A stretch of 64,000 nucleotides of DNA from Mycolicibacterium cosmeticum. Lineage in GTDB: Bacteria > Actinomycetota > Actinomycetes > Mycobacteriales > Mycobacteriaceae. The stretch lies in NCBI RefSeq assembly GCF_000613185.1, contig NZ_CCBB010000003.1:124001-188000 (forward strand), in the 5' to 3' direction. Made by a program: the position numbers and the translations under genes. The notes under the pieces were generated by a model. It was not told the DNA's origin. It saw only the letters and a program-made list of their open reading frames with translations, and ran no database searches. Positions 52,751 through 61,462 of the stretch are shown here, piece after piece (position 1 is the first letter of the stretch; each line of letters starts with the position of its first letter).

Positions 52751-55441
52751 ATGGCCAGTACCAGTTCTCGTGTCAACCCCCTGTTTGCTGCAGATCCGCC
52801 TGACGTGCCTGCCCTCCGAACATGTCAGCGCGCCGCGAAGATCGGCGGTTATGGCGGCCTGGCGGTGGCGGCCTGGCTGGTCACCGCGGTAGCGACCGGC
52901 CACGGGGTGGCCGTCGCGGACACCACCGGCGGATCGACGGATTCGAGCGGGTCGACCGCGTCGAGTTCCTCGACGTCGTCCGGCGACACCTCGGGTGCCG
53001 CGTCGTCGTCCGGGAGCACGGGTACGTCCGGGGCGGCGGTCAGCACCGGAACGACCGGTGGCACCGAGGTGTCCGGTGGCACCGGCGCGACGGGCAGCAC
53101 GGGAACCACCGGAACGACATCGGGAACCACCTCGGGATCAACCTCGTCGAGCACCGAGGTGGGCTCCGGCGTGATCGTCAGCAGCAGCGGCGGGGCTCAT
53201 ACCAGCGGCTCGTCGACGACTCCGAAAGACGACACGTCCGACAACCACACCGACGAGACGCCGAGCTCCACCACATCGAGCACGACCACCAAGTCTTCGT
53301 CCAAATCGACGCATACCGAGACGACCACCGCCGTCGCGAAGACCTCGGCACAGGCCACGGTGAGCACCGCCGCCGCCGTCAGCACAAACGTCACCACCAA
53401 GACCGCCGCCGTGGCCGCGGCAGCGGTGGCGCCGGCGACCCAGGCGGTGCAGGTCGCCCCGGCTGCGGCCACGCCGGCCACTGCGGCGGTGCCGGCCGCC
53501 GTGACGGCTCAGGTCGTCTCGCCGGCAACGGGTTTGGTCGGCTTCCTCAACAATGTGGTGACCAACCTGCTGAATCCGTTCCTCAAGCCGGTGCCCAACA
53601 CTCCCGACCCGTTCACCCCAGCGGTGTGGGCGGTACTGGCCTGGGTGCGTCGCAACGTCTTCAATCAGGCCCCCACCATCGCCTACAACCCCACCACCAC
53701 GGTGCAGACCGGTCAGACGGTGACCGGCAACATCGGCGCCACGGACGCCGAGGGTGACGCTCTGACCTACAAGGTGACCCAGGGGCCGAAGTACGGCACC
53801 CTGTCGATCGATCAGGCCACCGGAAACTTCACCTACACACCGAACGACATCAATTACACCGAGGTGCAGACCGATTCGTTCTCGGTGTCGGTGACCGACG
53901 GCAAGTTCAACCTGCTGGGCCTGTTCAGCCCGCACAGCGCCAAGGTGGGTATCGACGTGTCGGTGCTCAACCCCGAAGTCCAGCGGGTGATTCTCGACCT
54001 GCCCGACACCATCGCCAGCCCGGCCAACCCGCGCTACTCGGCCGACGGTAAGTCCATCTTCTTCGCCGGCCAGCCGACCGCCGGGGGCCGCTCGGAGATC
54101 TACCAGATCAACACCGACGGCACGGGCCTGCAATGTGTCACCTGCGGTGTCACCGTCAGCGAGACCGGCAACCTGGCCAAACCCGTTCCCGTCGAGGATG
54201 GTTCGGGGCGGGTGCTGGTGCTGGTGAACGTCGCCGGGCAGTCGCCGCGGTACTCCATGCTGGAAACCGGGGTGAACGGGCCGCAGCTGCTGTCCATCAC
54301 CACACAAGCCGGCGGCGGCACGATCCTCGACCGACAACGCGAGATGCGGATCTCACCGGACGGCACCCATGCGCTGTACACCAGAATCGTGCTGGGTCCC
54401 AACGGCCTTCTGCAGGCGCTGCCGATCGTCGGGACGCTGACCCGCACGGACACCGGTTACACGGTGACCAATGAGCGGGTGGTGTACCCCACCGGTGAAG
54501 GCAAGCAGTGGACACCGGACGGCAAGGGCGTGGTGATCCTCGGCGGCCAGTTCGACGCCGGCAACGTCGACGATATCGAGGTCGACCTGGCCACCGGCAA
54601 GGTCACCAGGGTGACGGCCAACCTCGATTACGACGAGGACATGGACTACTCACCCAACATGCAGTGGATCGCCATCGGCAGCACCCGCGGGTTGAACGCG
54701 CTGACGCCGATGACGCAGATCATCCGGCAGAACTTCCTGCCGGTCTACGTCGGCGCGCCGGTGTACGACGCGTACGCACTTCCGATCAACGTCTCCAATC
54801 AGGAGTGGATTGTCGCCGTCGGCGACGAGTTGAACCGGGAGAACGGTGTTCCGCTGTTCGATACCGGTGACGGCTACACCGCGCGCAGCATGCCCAGTTG
54901 GAATCCCACCGGCGACGCCGTTACGTTCTGGGAGTCCAGCGTCACCGATCCGACGGTGTCCCGACTGGTCATCGCGAACCTGAAGTACACCACCAGTGTC
55001 GGTCCGGTGGCGGCCGATCGGTCGACCCCGAGCTCGGATTCGTGGGCGCCGGCCCTCGGCAGCTACGTCGCCGCCACCACGCCACTGCCGGCCACCGGGA
55101 CCTATGCCGGGGTGAACGGTGGTACGGCGGTGGTCACCGAGACGGTGGACCCCAACGATGCCACGCGCACCATCCGCACCGTCACGTATACCGATTACGT
55201 GAACGAACTGGGGATGATCCTCAACGGCACCGAATCTGCCGACTACAACGCCAGCCAGACGACGGTGCACTACCTGGCCGATATCACCGTCACCGGAGCC
55301 CACACCGGGTATCTGACGGCCGACGCGAACATCAACGCGTTCCAGCAGTCGTTGACCGGCACCATCACCTCCAGTGTCGACGGTGATGTGCAGTCGTTGC
55401 CGGATCCGGATGCGGCACATCAGGCGCAGCAGGACGCCTAG
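52751..55441 (+). CDS. Large exported protein with Ig/cadherin-like and TolB-type beta-propeller regions
   Basis: 896 residues. A hydrophobic signal or anchor spans about 34-56. Residues 57-215 are low-complexity Ser/Thr/Gly, then an Ala/Val-rich segment. At about 305-410 a VCBS/cadherin-like domain (NIGATDAEGDALTYKVTQGP, FTYTPNDINYTE) appears. From about 420 to 770 PD40/TolB-type repeats occur (RYSADGKSIFF, QINTDGTGLQC, MRISPDGTHALY). A beta-rich C-terminal domain ends the protein. Such multidomain surface proteins are common in environmental mycobacteria. Function unknown; cell-surface binding is an inference. Confidence 0.82.
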   Translation: MASTSSRVNPLFAADPPDVPALRTCQRAAKIGGYGGLAVAAWLVTAVATGHGVAVADTTGGSTDSSGSTASSSSTSSGDTSGAASSSGSTGTSGAAVSTGTTGGTEVSGGTGATGSTGTTGTTSGTTSGSTSSSTEVGSGVIVSSSGGAHTSGSSTTPKDDTSDNHTDETPSSTTSSTTTKSSSKSTHTETTTAVAKTSAQATVSTAAAVSTNVTTKTAAVAAAAVAPATQAVQVAPAAATPATAAVPAAVTAQVVSPATGLVGFLNNVVTNLLNPFLKPVPNTPDPFTPAVWAVLAWVRRNVFNQAPTIAYNPTTTVQTGQTVTGNIGATDAEGDALTYKVTQGPKYGTLSIDQATGNFTYTPNDINYTEVQTDSFSVSVTDGKFNLLGLFSPHSAKVGIDVSVLNPEVQRVILDLPDTIASPANPRYSADGKSIFFAGQPTAGGRSEIYQINTDGTGLQCVTCGVTVSETGNLAKPVPVEDGSGRVLVLVNVAGQSPRYSMLETGVNGPQLLSITTQAGGGTILDRQREMRISPDGTHALYTRIVLGPNGLLQALPIVGTLTRTDTGYTVTNERVVYPTGEGKQWTPDGKGVVILGGQFDAGNVDDIEVDLATGKVTRVTANLDYDEDMDYSPNMQWIAIGSTRGLNALTPMTQIIRQNFLPVYVGAPVYDAYALPINVSNQEWIVAVGDELNRENGVPLFDTGDGYTARSMPSWNPTGDAVTFWESSVTDPTVSRLVIANLKYTTSVGPVAADRSTPSSDSWAPALGSYVAATTPLPATGTYAGVNGGTAVVTETVDPNDATRTIRTVTYTDYVNELGMILNGTESADYNASQTTVHYLADITVTGAHTGYLTADANINAFQQSLTGTITSSVDGDVQSLPDPDAAHQAQQDA

Positions 55442-55504
55442 CGGTACAACGTGATCTGCCGGCGGTCGCGGACCGCCGGCAGAGCACGTGTCGTGGAAGG
55501 ACAT

Positions 55505-56002
55505 ATGCGCAAGATCGCGGTGGCCGCGCTATCGGTGCTGTGGTGTGGACTGTCGATGATGCCGCAGGCCCACGCCGAGTTCGGCTTCGAGCTCAACGGC
55601 ACCTATCGGGTGGTGTCCAACGGTGAGTGGGCCAAGACCAACGAGGTCTATATGGACGAGAAGGTCGTCATTTCGACCTGGACGTTGCGCTCGTCGTGTG
55701 CCGACTCGCAAACGTGCACCGGCACGGTGAGCAGTGACCAGGGCTGGACCGCGCCCCTGGTCTACCGGGGAAGTCGCTGGATCGTGGACCGCGATATCCC
55801 CGACTGGGAGCCATGCCCGGACGGCAGTCTCGCGCCGGGACGGCAGCGTTTCCAATTCTTCGGTACCGATGCCAACGGTCAGCTCGACCAGAGCAACGTG
55901 ACGACCCTGCAAGGTTACGAACGCACCGTCGGTGTCAGCGGTGCATGCGGTATCAACAAGCCGTTGGTGATCCAGATGCCGATCACGTTGCACAAGATGT
56001 GA
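55505..56002 (+). CDS. Exported protein of unknown function
   Basis: 165 residues from ATG 55505, which has AAGGA 4-5 bases upstream. Signal peptide about 1-24 (PQAHA-EF). The mature part is beta-rich, with four or more cysteines (near 62, 68, 104, 147) likely in disulfides, and starts FGFELNGTYRVVSNGEWAKTN. Such small secreted proteins are frequent in mycobacteria (Rv1815/Rv2253-like in style), but no specific family is recognised. Convergent with the XRE-cupin gene. Confidence 0.75.
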   Translation: MRKIAVAALSVLWCGLSMMPQAHAEFGFELNGTYRVVSNGEWAKTNEVYMDEKVVISTWTLRSSCADSQTCTGTVSSDQGWTAPLVYRGSRWIVDRDIPDWEPCPDGSLAPGRQRFQFFGTDANGQLDQSNVTTLQGYERTVGVSGACGINKPLVIQMPITLHKM

Positions 56003-56014
56003 ACCGACGTCGTC

Positions 56015-56545
56015 TCAGCGCCGCGCCGCCCGAGGCTCGTCGTAGGCCACCACGATCACCACGGCCGGCTGATCGCCGAGCTGACGCAACTTGTGCGGCA
56101 CCGAGGCGTCGATGTACGCACAGTCACCTTGGGCCAGTGTGACGATGTCGCCGTGGTAGCTGAGTTCGGCCTGCCCAGCGTGGACGAACAGGAACTCCTG
56201 GCCGGGATGGCTGGGATGTGGATGACCGGCGAACTGACGCCCGGGCCGCACCACGAACGGTGACATGGCCTTGCCGAGCATGGCTGCCGCGACGGGATGG
56301 TGCCGGTCGGCACTGCCGGTCACCGCCCGTTCGACGGTGATCGAGGATGCCGCTGCATCGTCGGAGAACAGCTGTGCCACATCGACATCGAGTGCGCGCG
56401 CAATCTTCAGTGCGGCCGCGATGGACGGTGTGCTCTGGCCCCGCTCGACCTTGGACAGATAGCTCTTGGTGAGGCCGGTCGCGGCCGCGAGGTCATCCAG
56501 TGTCATGCCGTGTTGCGTCCGTACGGCACGCAGGAGGGCCACCAT
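56015..56545 (-). CDS. XRE-family regulator with cupin domain
   Basis: 176 residues from ATG 56545. Helix-turn-helix at about 4-60 (MTLDDLAAATGLTKSYLSKVERG) and a C-terminal cupin barrel (about 100-170; GHPHPSHPGQEFLFVHAGQAEL with His/Glu metal-site residues). The frame continues upstream antisense to the aldolase gene and is not used. Divergent from the class II aldolase and DapA-like genes. A 23-bp palindrome between them contains its probable operator. Confidence 0.9.
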   Translation of the reverse strand: MVALLRAVRTQHGMTLDDLAAATGLTKSYLSKVERGQSTPSIAAALKIARALDVDVAQLFSDDAAASSITVERAVTGSADRHHPVAAAMLGKAMSPFVVRPGRQFAGHPHPSHPGQEFLFVHAGQAELSYHGDIVTLAQGDCAYIDASVPHKLRQLGDQPAVVIVVAYDEPRAARR

Positions 56546-56568
56546 GCGGTGCAGTCTACGCCATTGAC

Positions 56569-56607
56569 GATATGACACAAAGTGTCCTATCGTTTCCTCT
56601 GTGTCAT
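56569..56607. promoter_or_regulatory. Operator-like palindrome between XRE-cupin and aldolase genes
   Basis: GATATGACAC (56569-56578) and GTGTCCTATC (56582-56591) are inverted arms matching at 9 of 10 positions across AAA. A further half-site GTGTCAT follows at 56601-56607. The position, just before both divergent genes, fits binding by the XRE regulator. Confidence 0.55.
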
Positions 56608-56629
56608 TCCGATGGAGAGGAGACGGGCT

Positions 56630-57415
56630 TTGGCTTCCACCTTGCAGGACTCGAAGGACGATCTGATGCGCCGAGCTCACGATGAGCTCAGCCGCGATGT
56701 CGCCGATTCCACACTGACCGCGCGGGAAAAGCTCGCGCTGACCTGCCGGGCGTTGTTCGACGCGGGGCACGACTCGGGGCTCGCCGGGCAGATCACCGCG
56801 CGGGCCGACGAGCCGGGCACCTACTACACGCAGCGCCTCGGCCTCGGATTCGACGAGATCACCGCGGGCAATCTGCTGTTGGTCGACGAAGACCTCAACG
56901 TGCTGGACGGTAAGGGAATCGCCAATCCGGCCAACAGGTTCCACACCTGGATCTACCGGGCCCGGCCGGATGTGAACTGCATCGTGCACACGCACCCGTT
57001 CCACGTGGCCGCGCTGTCCATGCTTGAGGTTCCGCTGGTGGTGTCCCAGATGGACATCGCGCCGCTTTACGACGATTGCGCGTTCCTGCCCGACTGGCCG
57101 GGGGTTCCGGTGGGCAACGAGGAAGGCGAGATCATCTCTGCAGCACTGGGGGACAAGAAGGCGATCCTGCTCGCTCATCACGGCCACGTCGTTGCCGGTG
57201 CCAGCATCGAGGAAGCCTGCTCACTCGGCATGCTCATCGAGCGGGCGGCCAAGCTCCAGCTGACCGCGATGGCGGCAGGCGCCATCGCTCCACTGCCGGA
57301 GCGGCTGGCGCGGGAAGCGCACGACTGGACGCTCACCCCGAAACGCAGCCAGGCCAACTTCGCCTACTACGCGCGCAGAGCTCTGGCGAAACACCCTGAT
57401 GCCCTGGACAATTGA
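56630..57415 (+). CDS. Class II aldolase/adducin-family protein
   Basis: About 261 residues from TTG 56630, preceded by GGAGAGGAG at 7 bases; ATG 56612 is in frame but has no such site. Zinc-binding HTHPFH (near residue 123) and HHGHVV later supply the metal site of class II aldolases. EKLALTCRALFDAGHDSGLAGQITAR is the family N-terminal block. The enzymes act on sugar phosphates or as hydroxy-acid/ketone decarboxylase-like proteins; here the missing sugar-phosphate context leaves the substrate open. A DapA-like lyase starts 10 bases after the stop, suggesting a two-step pathway. Confidence 0.85.
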   Translation: MASTLQDSKDDLMRRAHDELSRDVADSTLTAREKLALTCRALFDAGHDSGLAGQITARADEPGTYYTQRLGLGFDEITAGNLLLVDEDLNVLDGKGIANPANRFHTWIYRARPDVNCIVHTHPFHVAALSMLEVPLVVSQMDIAPLYDDCAFLPDWPGVPVGNEEGEIISAALGDKKAILLAHHGHVVAGASIEEACSLGMLIERAAKLQLTAMAAGAIAPLPERLAREAHDWTLTPKRSQANFAYYARRALAKHPDALDN

Positions 57416-57425
57416 GAGGAAAACT

Positions 57426-58310
57426 ATGACAACACCAGCCCTGCACGGAATCATCGCCTACCCCGTCACGCCGTTCACCGCAGACGGCGCCGGCATCGAC
57501 ACCGATAAGCTCGCGGCACTCGTCGACCGGCTGGTCGAGGCTGGGGTGCATGCCATCGCGCCGCTCGGCAGCACCGGCGAATCGGCATACCTGACCGAAC
57601 CAGAGTTCGACGCCGTCGTCGAGGGCACGGTCGCCGCCGTCGCCAAGCGTGTGCCCGTCGTCGTCGGCGCCTCGGATCTCACCACTGCCAACACGGTGCG
57701 TCGGGCCCGGTACGCCCAACGGGCCGGTGCGGACGCGCTGATGATCCTGCCGGTGTCGTATTGGAAGCTCACCGACCGTGAGATCGTGGCCCATTACGCG
57801 GCGGTCGCGGCCGCCGTCGACCTGCCGATCATGGCGTACAACAACCCGGCCACCAGCGGCATCGACATGACGCCGGAACTACTGGTGCGAATGTTCACCG
57901 AGATCGACAACGTCACCATGGTCAAGGAATCCACCGGTGATCTCACCCGGATGCTGCGGCTTGCCGAACTGACCGGTGGTGCGCTGCCGTTCTACAACGG
58001 CAGCAATCCGCTTGTGCTGCAGGCCCTGACGGCCGGGGCGGCCGGGTGGTGCACCGCGGCGCCCAACCTGCGACCGCAACCCTGCCTGGACCTCTACGGG
58101 GCGGTCCGCGCCGGCGACACTGCGGCGGCCCAGTCGATCTATGACGAGCTGGCCCCGCTGTTGCACTTCATCGTCGACGGCGGCCTGCCCACCACGGTGA
58201 AGGCCGGGCTGGACCTGCTCGGCCGCGGTGTCGGTGATCCCCGACCGCCGCTGCTGCCGCTGGATCCGGCCCGGTGCTCCGACCTGCGGACGCTACTGGC
58301 CGCCGGCTAG
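57426..58310 (+). CDS. DapA-family (DHDPS/NAL) lyase
   Basis: 294-residue TIM-barrel class I aldolase. GSTGE (48-52), the YNNP tyrosine Y138 and Schiff-base lysine K167 (VKESTG) are all present. GAGAGGA precedes ATG 57426. It need not be lysine-pathway DHDPS; members also act on N-acetylneuraminate, 2-keto-3-deoxy sugars, or 4-hydroxy-2-oxo acids. Pairing with a class II aldolase under an XRE-cupin regulator argues for a catabolic role. Confidence 0.9.
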   Translation: MTTPALHGIIAYPVTPFTADGAGIDTDKLAALVDRLVEAGVHAIAPLGSTGESAYLTEPEFDAVVEGTVAAVAKRVPVVVGASDLTTANTVRRARYAQRAGADALMILPVSYWKLTDREIVAHYAAVAAAVDLPIMAYNNPATSGIDMTPELLVRMFTEIDNVTMVKESTGDLTRMLRLAELTGGALPFYNGSNPLVLQALTAGAAGWCTAAPNLRPQPCLDLYGAVRAGDTAAAQSIYDELAPLLHFIVDGGLPTTVKAGLDLLGRGVGDPRPPLLPLDPARCSDLRTLLAAG

Positions 58311-58313
58311 GTA

Positions 58314-58547
58314 TCAGCCCAGCGGCGGAAGCGCACCCCAGGCACCGTAGGGTCCGTTCATCACGCCGCCGGTGCCGGACTCCGGAACGGAGAAGCCGCC
58401 GATGCCCTGCGGGCCCAGGCATCGCGACGTCGACACCGCAACGGTGCACGGGTCGTTCCCGGCCGCGAGTGCGGTGGGGGCGCCGGACAGCCCCAGGGCG
58501 ATACCGGCTGCGGCGAGAACGGGGACGGCAAATCGCTTGAACGACAT
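58314..58547 (-). CDS. Small exported protein, unknown
   Basis: 77 residues with a signal peptide (1 to about 28, ALA-AG), then a Gly/Pro-rich mature part with a short C-x8-C (near 34 and 43). AGAGAGG-type purines precede the ATG. Convergent with the DapA-like gene. Common style of mycobacterial secreted small protein; no family named. Confidence 0.7.
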   Translation of the reverse strand: MSFKRFAVPVLAAAGIALGLSGAPTALAAGNDPCTVAVSTSRCLGPQGIGGFSVPESGTGGVMNGPYGAWGALPPLG

Positions 58548-58749
58548 GAGAAACCTCTCTTTCGGGACAGCCGCACCGTGCGCAGCTGTTGGGGAAGGTG
58601 TCGCGGCCGTGGGTCGTGCGCCGCGCCTGACTCCTGTCTACCCGCCGTTCGTATCGCCGCAAAGTATGTGAAATGCACTCATAGACAACACATATTCGAT
58701 TCGTGGTGGGTGTGACGCGCGCCTCGCGAAAGATATGAGGTTCACATGT

Positions 58750-58787
58750 TTGTGGTCCAGCGGTCTTCGGTGACCGCTGGACCACAA
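58750..58787 (-). terminator. Strong hairpin after the 100-residue exported protein gene
   Basis: Perfect 16-bp arms TTGTGGTCCAGCGGTC (58750-58765) and GACCGCTGGACCACAA (58772-58787) with loop TTCGGT. It lies 14 bases past the stop of the leftward gene at 58802-59104 and in the longest gene-free gap of the region (58548-58801), which otherwise shows nothing clear. Confidence 0.75.
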
Positions 58788-58801
58788 GCGTTCGGGAGTG
58801 T

Positions 58802-59104
58802 TCAGAACGGCAGGTCGACCTCGCCGTTGGAGGTGATGCCCTCGTCGTGGTTGCGGTTGACGTAGCCGGTGGTGACGGGCGGTTGGGGATCGGTGCCGTA
58901 CGGGATGAGCGGGTCGGTGCCGGCCTTCGCGTCGCCCAGCGGCGCTCCGGTGTCGGCCGAGATGGGGGTGTTCTTCTGCCACGACGCGGTGGAAGTGGGG
59001 CCGGCGGCGACCGCGATGGTTTCGCCGGCGGGTGCCAGGGCGACGAAACCGGCGGCCAGGCCGACGGCCAGCAGGGGGGCTGCGAATGCGATCCGGGTCT
59101 TCAT
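58802..59104 (-). CDS. Small exported protein, unknown
   Basis: 100 residues from ATG 59104, preceded by AGGAGA. Signal peptide about 1-34 (LAVGLAAGFVALAPAGETIAVA). The mature part is short and polar (SWQKNTPISADTGAPLGDAK, ending NGEVDLPF), without cysteine. Function unknown. A very stable hairpin follows its stop. Confidence 0.7.
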   Translation of the reverse strand: MKTRIAFAAPLLAVGLAAGFVALAPAGETIAVAAGPTSTASWQKNTPISADTGAPLGDAKAGTDPLIPYGTDPQPPVTTGYVNRNHDEGITSNGEVDLPF

Positions 59105-59228
59105 GGTGGTCTCCTGTTCCTTTCGGGTACTTCGATCAAACGCCGGCTTGCTGGAGGAATCGCCACGGCTAGCTGGCAACTTGCACTTCCGGCTAGCCGG
59201 TAGTCCGAGGGGTCTTGGCGGACCGGAG

Positions 59229-59246
59229 GGTAAGTGGTAACTTACC
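59229..59246. promoter_or_regulatory. ArsR operator-like palindrome
   Basis: GGTAAGT (59229-59235) and ACTTACC (59240-59246) are perfect arms around a 4-base spacer, ending 4 bases before the ArsR GTG. A repressor bound here would block initiation of the ArsR-SRPBCC transcript. Confidence 0.55.
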
Positions 59247-59250
59247 GTTA

Positions 59251-59562
59251 GTGACGACTTACGGAGTGGCCGATCCCTGGTCAGCCCTCGCCGACGGCAC
59301 CCGCCGGACGATCTTCAAGCGCCTGGCCGACGGGCCGATGGCGGTGGGGGAGATCGCCGAGGGGTTACCGGTGAGCCGGCCGGCCGTCTCGCAGCATCTC
59401 AAGGTGTTGCGGTGCGCCGGCCTGGTCGCCGACCGCCGGGTGGGGACGCGGCGCCTGTACCACGTCGATCCGCGCGGTGTGAATGCGCTGCGCGCCGAGC
59501 TGAATGTGTTCTGGGACAAGGCGATGGCCGCGTTCAAGGCGATAGCCGACGAAGGGGAGTGA
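59251..59562 (+). CDS. ArsR-family winged-helix regulator
   Basis: 103 residues from GTG 59251 (TTYGVADPWSALADGTRR). The helix-turn-helix has MAVGEIAEGLPVSRPAVSQHLKVL. No CxC metal site is visible, so it is of the non-metal-sensing subgroup often paired with SRPBCC (AHSA1) genes, as here, two bases downstream. A palindrome overlaps the start region and suggests autoregulation. Confidence 0.9.
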   Translation: MTTYGVADPWSALADGTRRTIFKRLADGPMAVGEIAEGLPVSRPAVSQHLKVLRCAGLVADRRVGTRRLYHVDPRGVNALRAELNVFWDKAMAAFKAIADEGE

Positions 59563-59564
59563 TC

Positions 59565-60041
59565 ATGACAGTGGAACCGATCCGCAAGAGCGTGGTGGTC
59601 AAGGCGCCGCTGGAACGGGCGTTCGCCTTGTTCGTCGGCAAGTTCGACGCCATCAAACCGAGGGAGCACAACCTATTGGCGGTGCCCATCGCCGAGACCG
59701 TTTTCGAGCCGCGCGTGGGTGGACACATCTACGACGTCGGTGTGGACGGCAGCAGGTGTCTGTGGGCGCGGGTACTCGAGTACCAGCCGCCCCATCGGGT
59801 GGTGTTCTCCTGGGATATCGGACCGACCTGGCAGGTGGAGTCCGACCCGGCGAAGACCAGCGAGGTGGAGGTGCGCTTCACCGCCGAACCGGACGGGCGC
59901 ACCCGGGTGGAGTTGGAGCACCGCCACCTCGAACGGCACGGTGACGGTTGGCACTCGGTGGCCGACGGGGTCGGCGGCGAGGCCGGCTGGCCGTTGTACC
60001 TGCAGCGCTACGGTGAGGTGGTGGCGGCCGCGGAGTCGTGA
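59565..60041 (+). CDS. SRPBCC (AHSA1-like) protein
   Basis: 158 residues from ATG 59565, two bases past the ArsR stop with AAGGGGAG upstream. START/Bet v1-like fold: IRKSVVVKAPLERAFALFV, FEPRVGGHIYDVG, and a C-terminal helix GWPLYLQRYGEVV. Ligand unknown. ArsR-SRPBCC pairs are widespread. Its 3' end overlaps that of the convergent APC permease by 34 bases. Confidence 0.87.
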   Translation: MTVEPIRKSVVVKAPLERAFALFVGKFDAIKPREHNLLAVPIAETVFEPRVGGHIYDVGVDGSRCLWARVLEYQPPHRVVFSWDIGPTWQVESDPAKTSEVEVRFTAEPDGRTRVELEHRHLERHGDGWHSVADGVGGEAGWPLYLQRYGEVVAAAES

Positions 60042-61462
60042 CCGCCCGATGCCGACAGTGACCGCGACGGCCGCCACGCCAGGAAGCCGATGACCAACCC
60101 GGCGAACGGGATCGCGGCCAGGATGGTGCTCAGCGTCGGGCTGCCCCCGGTCACCAGGGTGAAGTTCGACAGCACCAGCCACAGGCTGCCGAGCAGGCCG
60201 AGAACGGCCAGGCCGGGCGCGATCCGCGTCGACCACAGCCCGTGCGTGCGGTCGCGGTTGCGCAGGAAGAACACCAGCACGGCGATGGACGTGGTGAGCA
60301 TCAGCAGCACCATGCCGACGGTGGCGACACCGGCCATCGACCCGAACACCCCGACCAGCGGATCGATGCCGAGCACCGCCAGTACGGCGACAATGATTGC
60401 GGCCGTGCCGGTTTGCACCACCGAGGAGAACGACGGCGAGTGGTGGCTGCCGTGCACCTGGGCCAGCCGCGCGGGCAGCAGCCCCTTGCCGGCCAGCACG
60501 AACTGGTAGCGCGCGATCACGTTGTGGAAGGACAGCACACAGGCGAAGAGGCTGGTCAGCAGCAGCACGTTGACGACGTCGCGGCCGACGGTGCCCAGCA
60601 TATCGCCGGTGGTATCCAGCAGCATGTTGCCCTCACCGGCGAGGGTGCGCTGCGCCACGCCGGTCACCTGGTCCGGGCCGAGGGCAACGACGAAGGACCA
60701 CACCGTGATTGCGTAGAAGGCGCCGATGATGATGACGGCGGCGTAGGTGGCCCGCGGGATGGTGCGCTCCGGATCGCGCGCCTCGTCCCGGAACACCGCG
60801 GTCGCCTCGAATCCGATGAATCCGGTCAGGGCGAAAAGGATTGCGATGCCGATGGTGCCGTTTGTGAACGTGGCCGGGTCGAAGGAGGTGAACGTGATTC
60901 CGGCCGGGCTGGGCTTGGCCACCATCACGATGTCGAGCAGCACGACGATGCCGATCTCGCACGCCAGCGCCACCCCGAGGACTTTGGCGCTCAGTTCGAT
61001 GTGCCGGTAACCGAGTACCGCGACGATGGCCAGCACGGCGAAAGAGTAGACCGGCCAAGGGATCGACGGGCCGTGGTAGTGGGCTACCGTGTCGGAGATG
61101 GCCCAGCCGATGTAGCCGTAGATGCCGATCTGGATGGCGGTGTAGGCGATCAGCGCGACGACGGCGATGCCCTTGCCCATCCGTTCGCCGAGGCCGACGG
61201 TCACGTAGGAGAAGAAGGCGCCCGCCTCGGGGACGTGCGGCGTCATGGTCACGAACCCGACGCTGAACAGCAGCAGCACCAGCGCGGCGATCACGAAGCC
61301 CATGGGTGCGCCTGCGCCGTTGCCCAGTCCCATGGCCAACGGCATGTTGCCGCCGATCACCGTCAGCGGTGCCGCCGCCGCGACCACCATGAAGACGATC
61401 CCGACGGGCCCCAGGTGCCCGGTCAGGCGTCGCCGCTCGGCCGTGCTGGGTGTGGTGGTCAT
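60008..61462 (-). CDS. APC-superfamily amino acid permease
   Basis: 484 residues with about 12 helices, starting LGPVGIVFMVVAAAAPLTVIGG. The GFIGFEATAVFRDEARDPERTIPRA block near residue 215 is typical of amino acid/polyamine permeases. ATG 61462 overlaps the stop of the P1 peptidase gene (ATGA), so uptake and peptide cleavage are co-translated. Substrate likely an amino acid or product of the peptidase. Confidence 0.88.
   Translation of the reverse strand: MTTTPSTAERRRLTGHLGPVGIVFMVVAAAAPLTVIGGNMPLAMGLGNGAGAPMGFVIAALVLLLFSVGFVTMTPHVPEAGAFFSYVTVGLGERMGKGIAVVALIAYTAIQIGIYGYIGWAISDTVAHYHGPSIPWPVYSFAVLAIVAVLGYRHIELSAKVLGVALACEIGIVVLLDIVMVAKPSPAGITFTSFDPATFTNGTIGIAILFALTGFIGFEATAVFRDEARDPERTIPRATYAAVIIIGAFYAITVWSFVVALGPDQVTGVAQRTLAGEGNMLLDTTGDMLGTVGRDVVNVLLLTSLFACVLSFHNVIARYQFVLAGKGLLPARLAQVHGSHHSPSFSSVVQTGTAAIIVAVLAVLGIDPLVGVFGSMAGVATVGMVLLMLTTSIAVLVFFLRNRDRTHGLWSTRIAPGLAVLGLLGSLWLVLSNFTLVTGGSPTLSTILAAIPFAGLVIGFLAWRPSRSLSASGGHDSAAATTSP

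Noticed and set aside
52930..53300. Ser/Thr/Gly repeat region as PE_PGRS or mobile repeat
   Set aside because: No PE domain and no GGA/GGN PGRS pattern; it is the stalk of a large exported protein.
57426..58310. Naming the DapA-family gene as lysine-pathway dapA
   Set aside because: Context (class II aldolase, XRE-cupin) is catabolic and the family has many substrates; lysine genes are not nearby.
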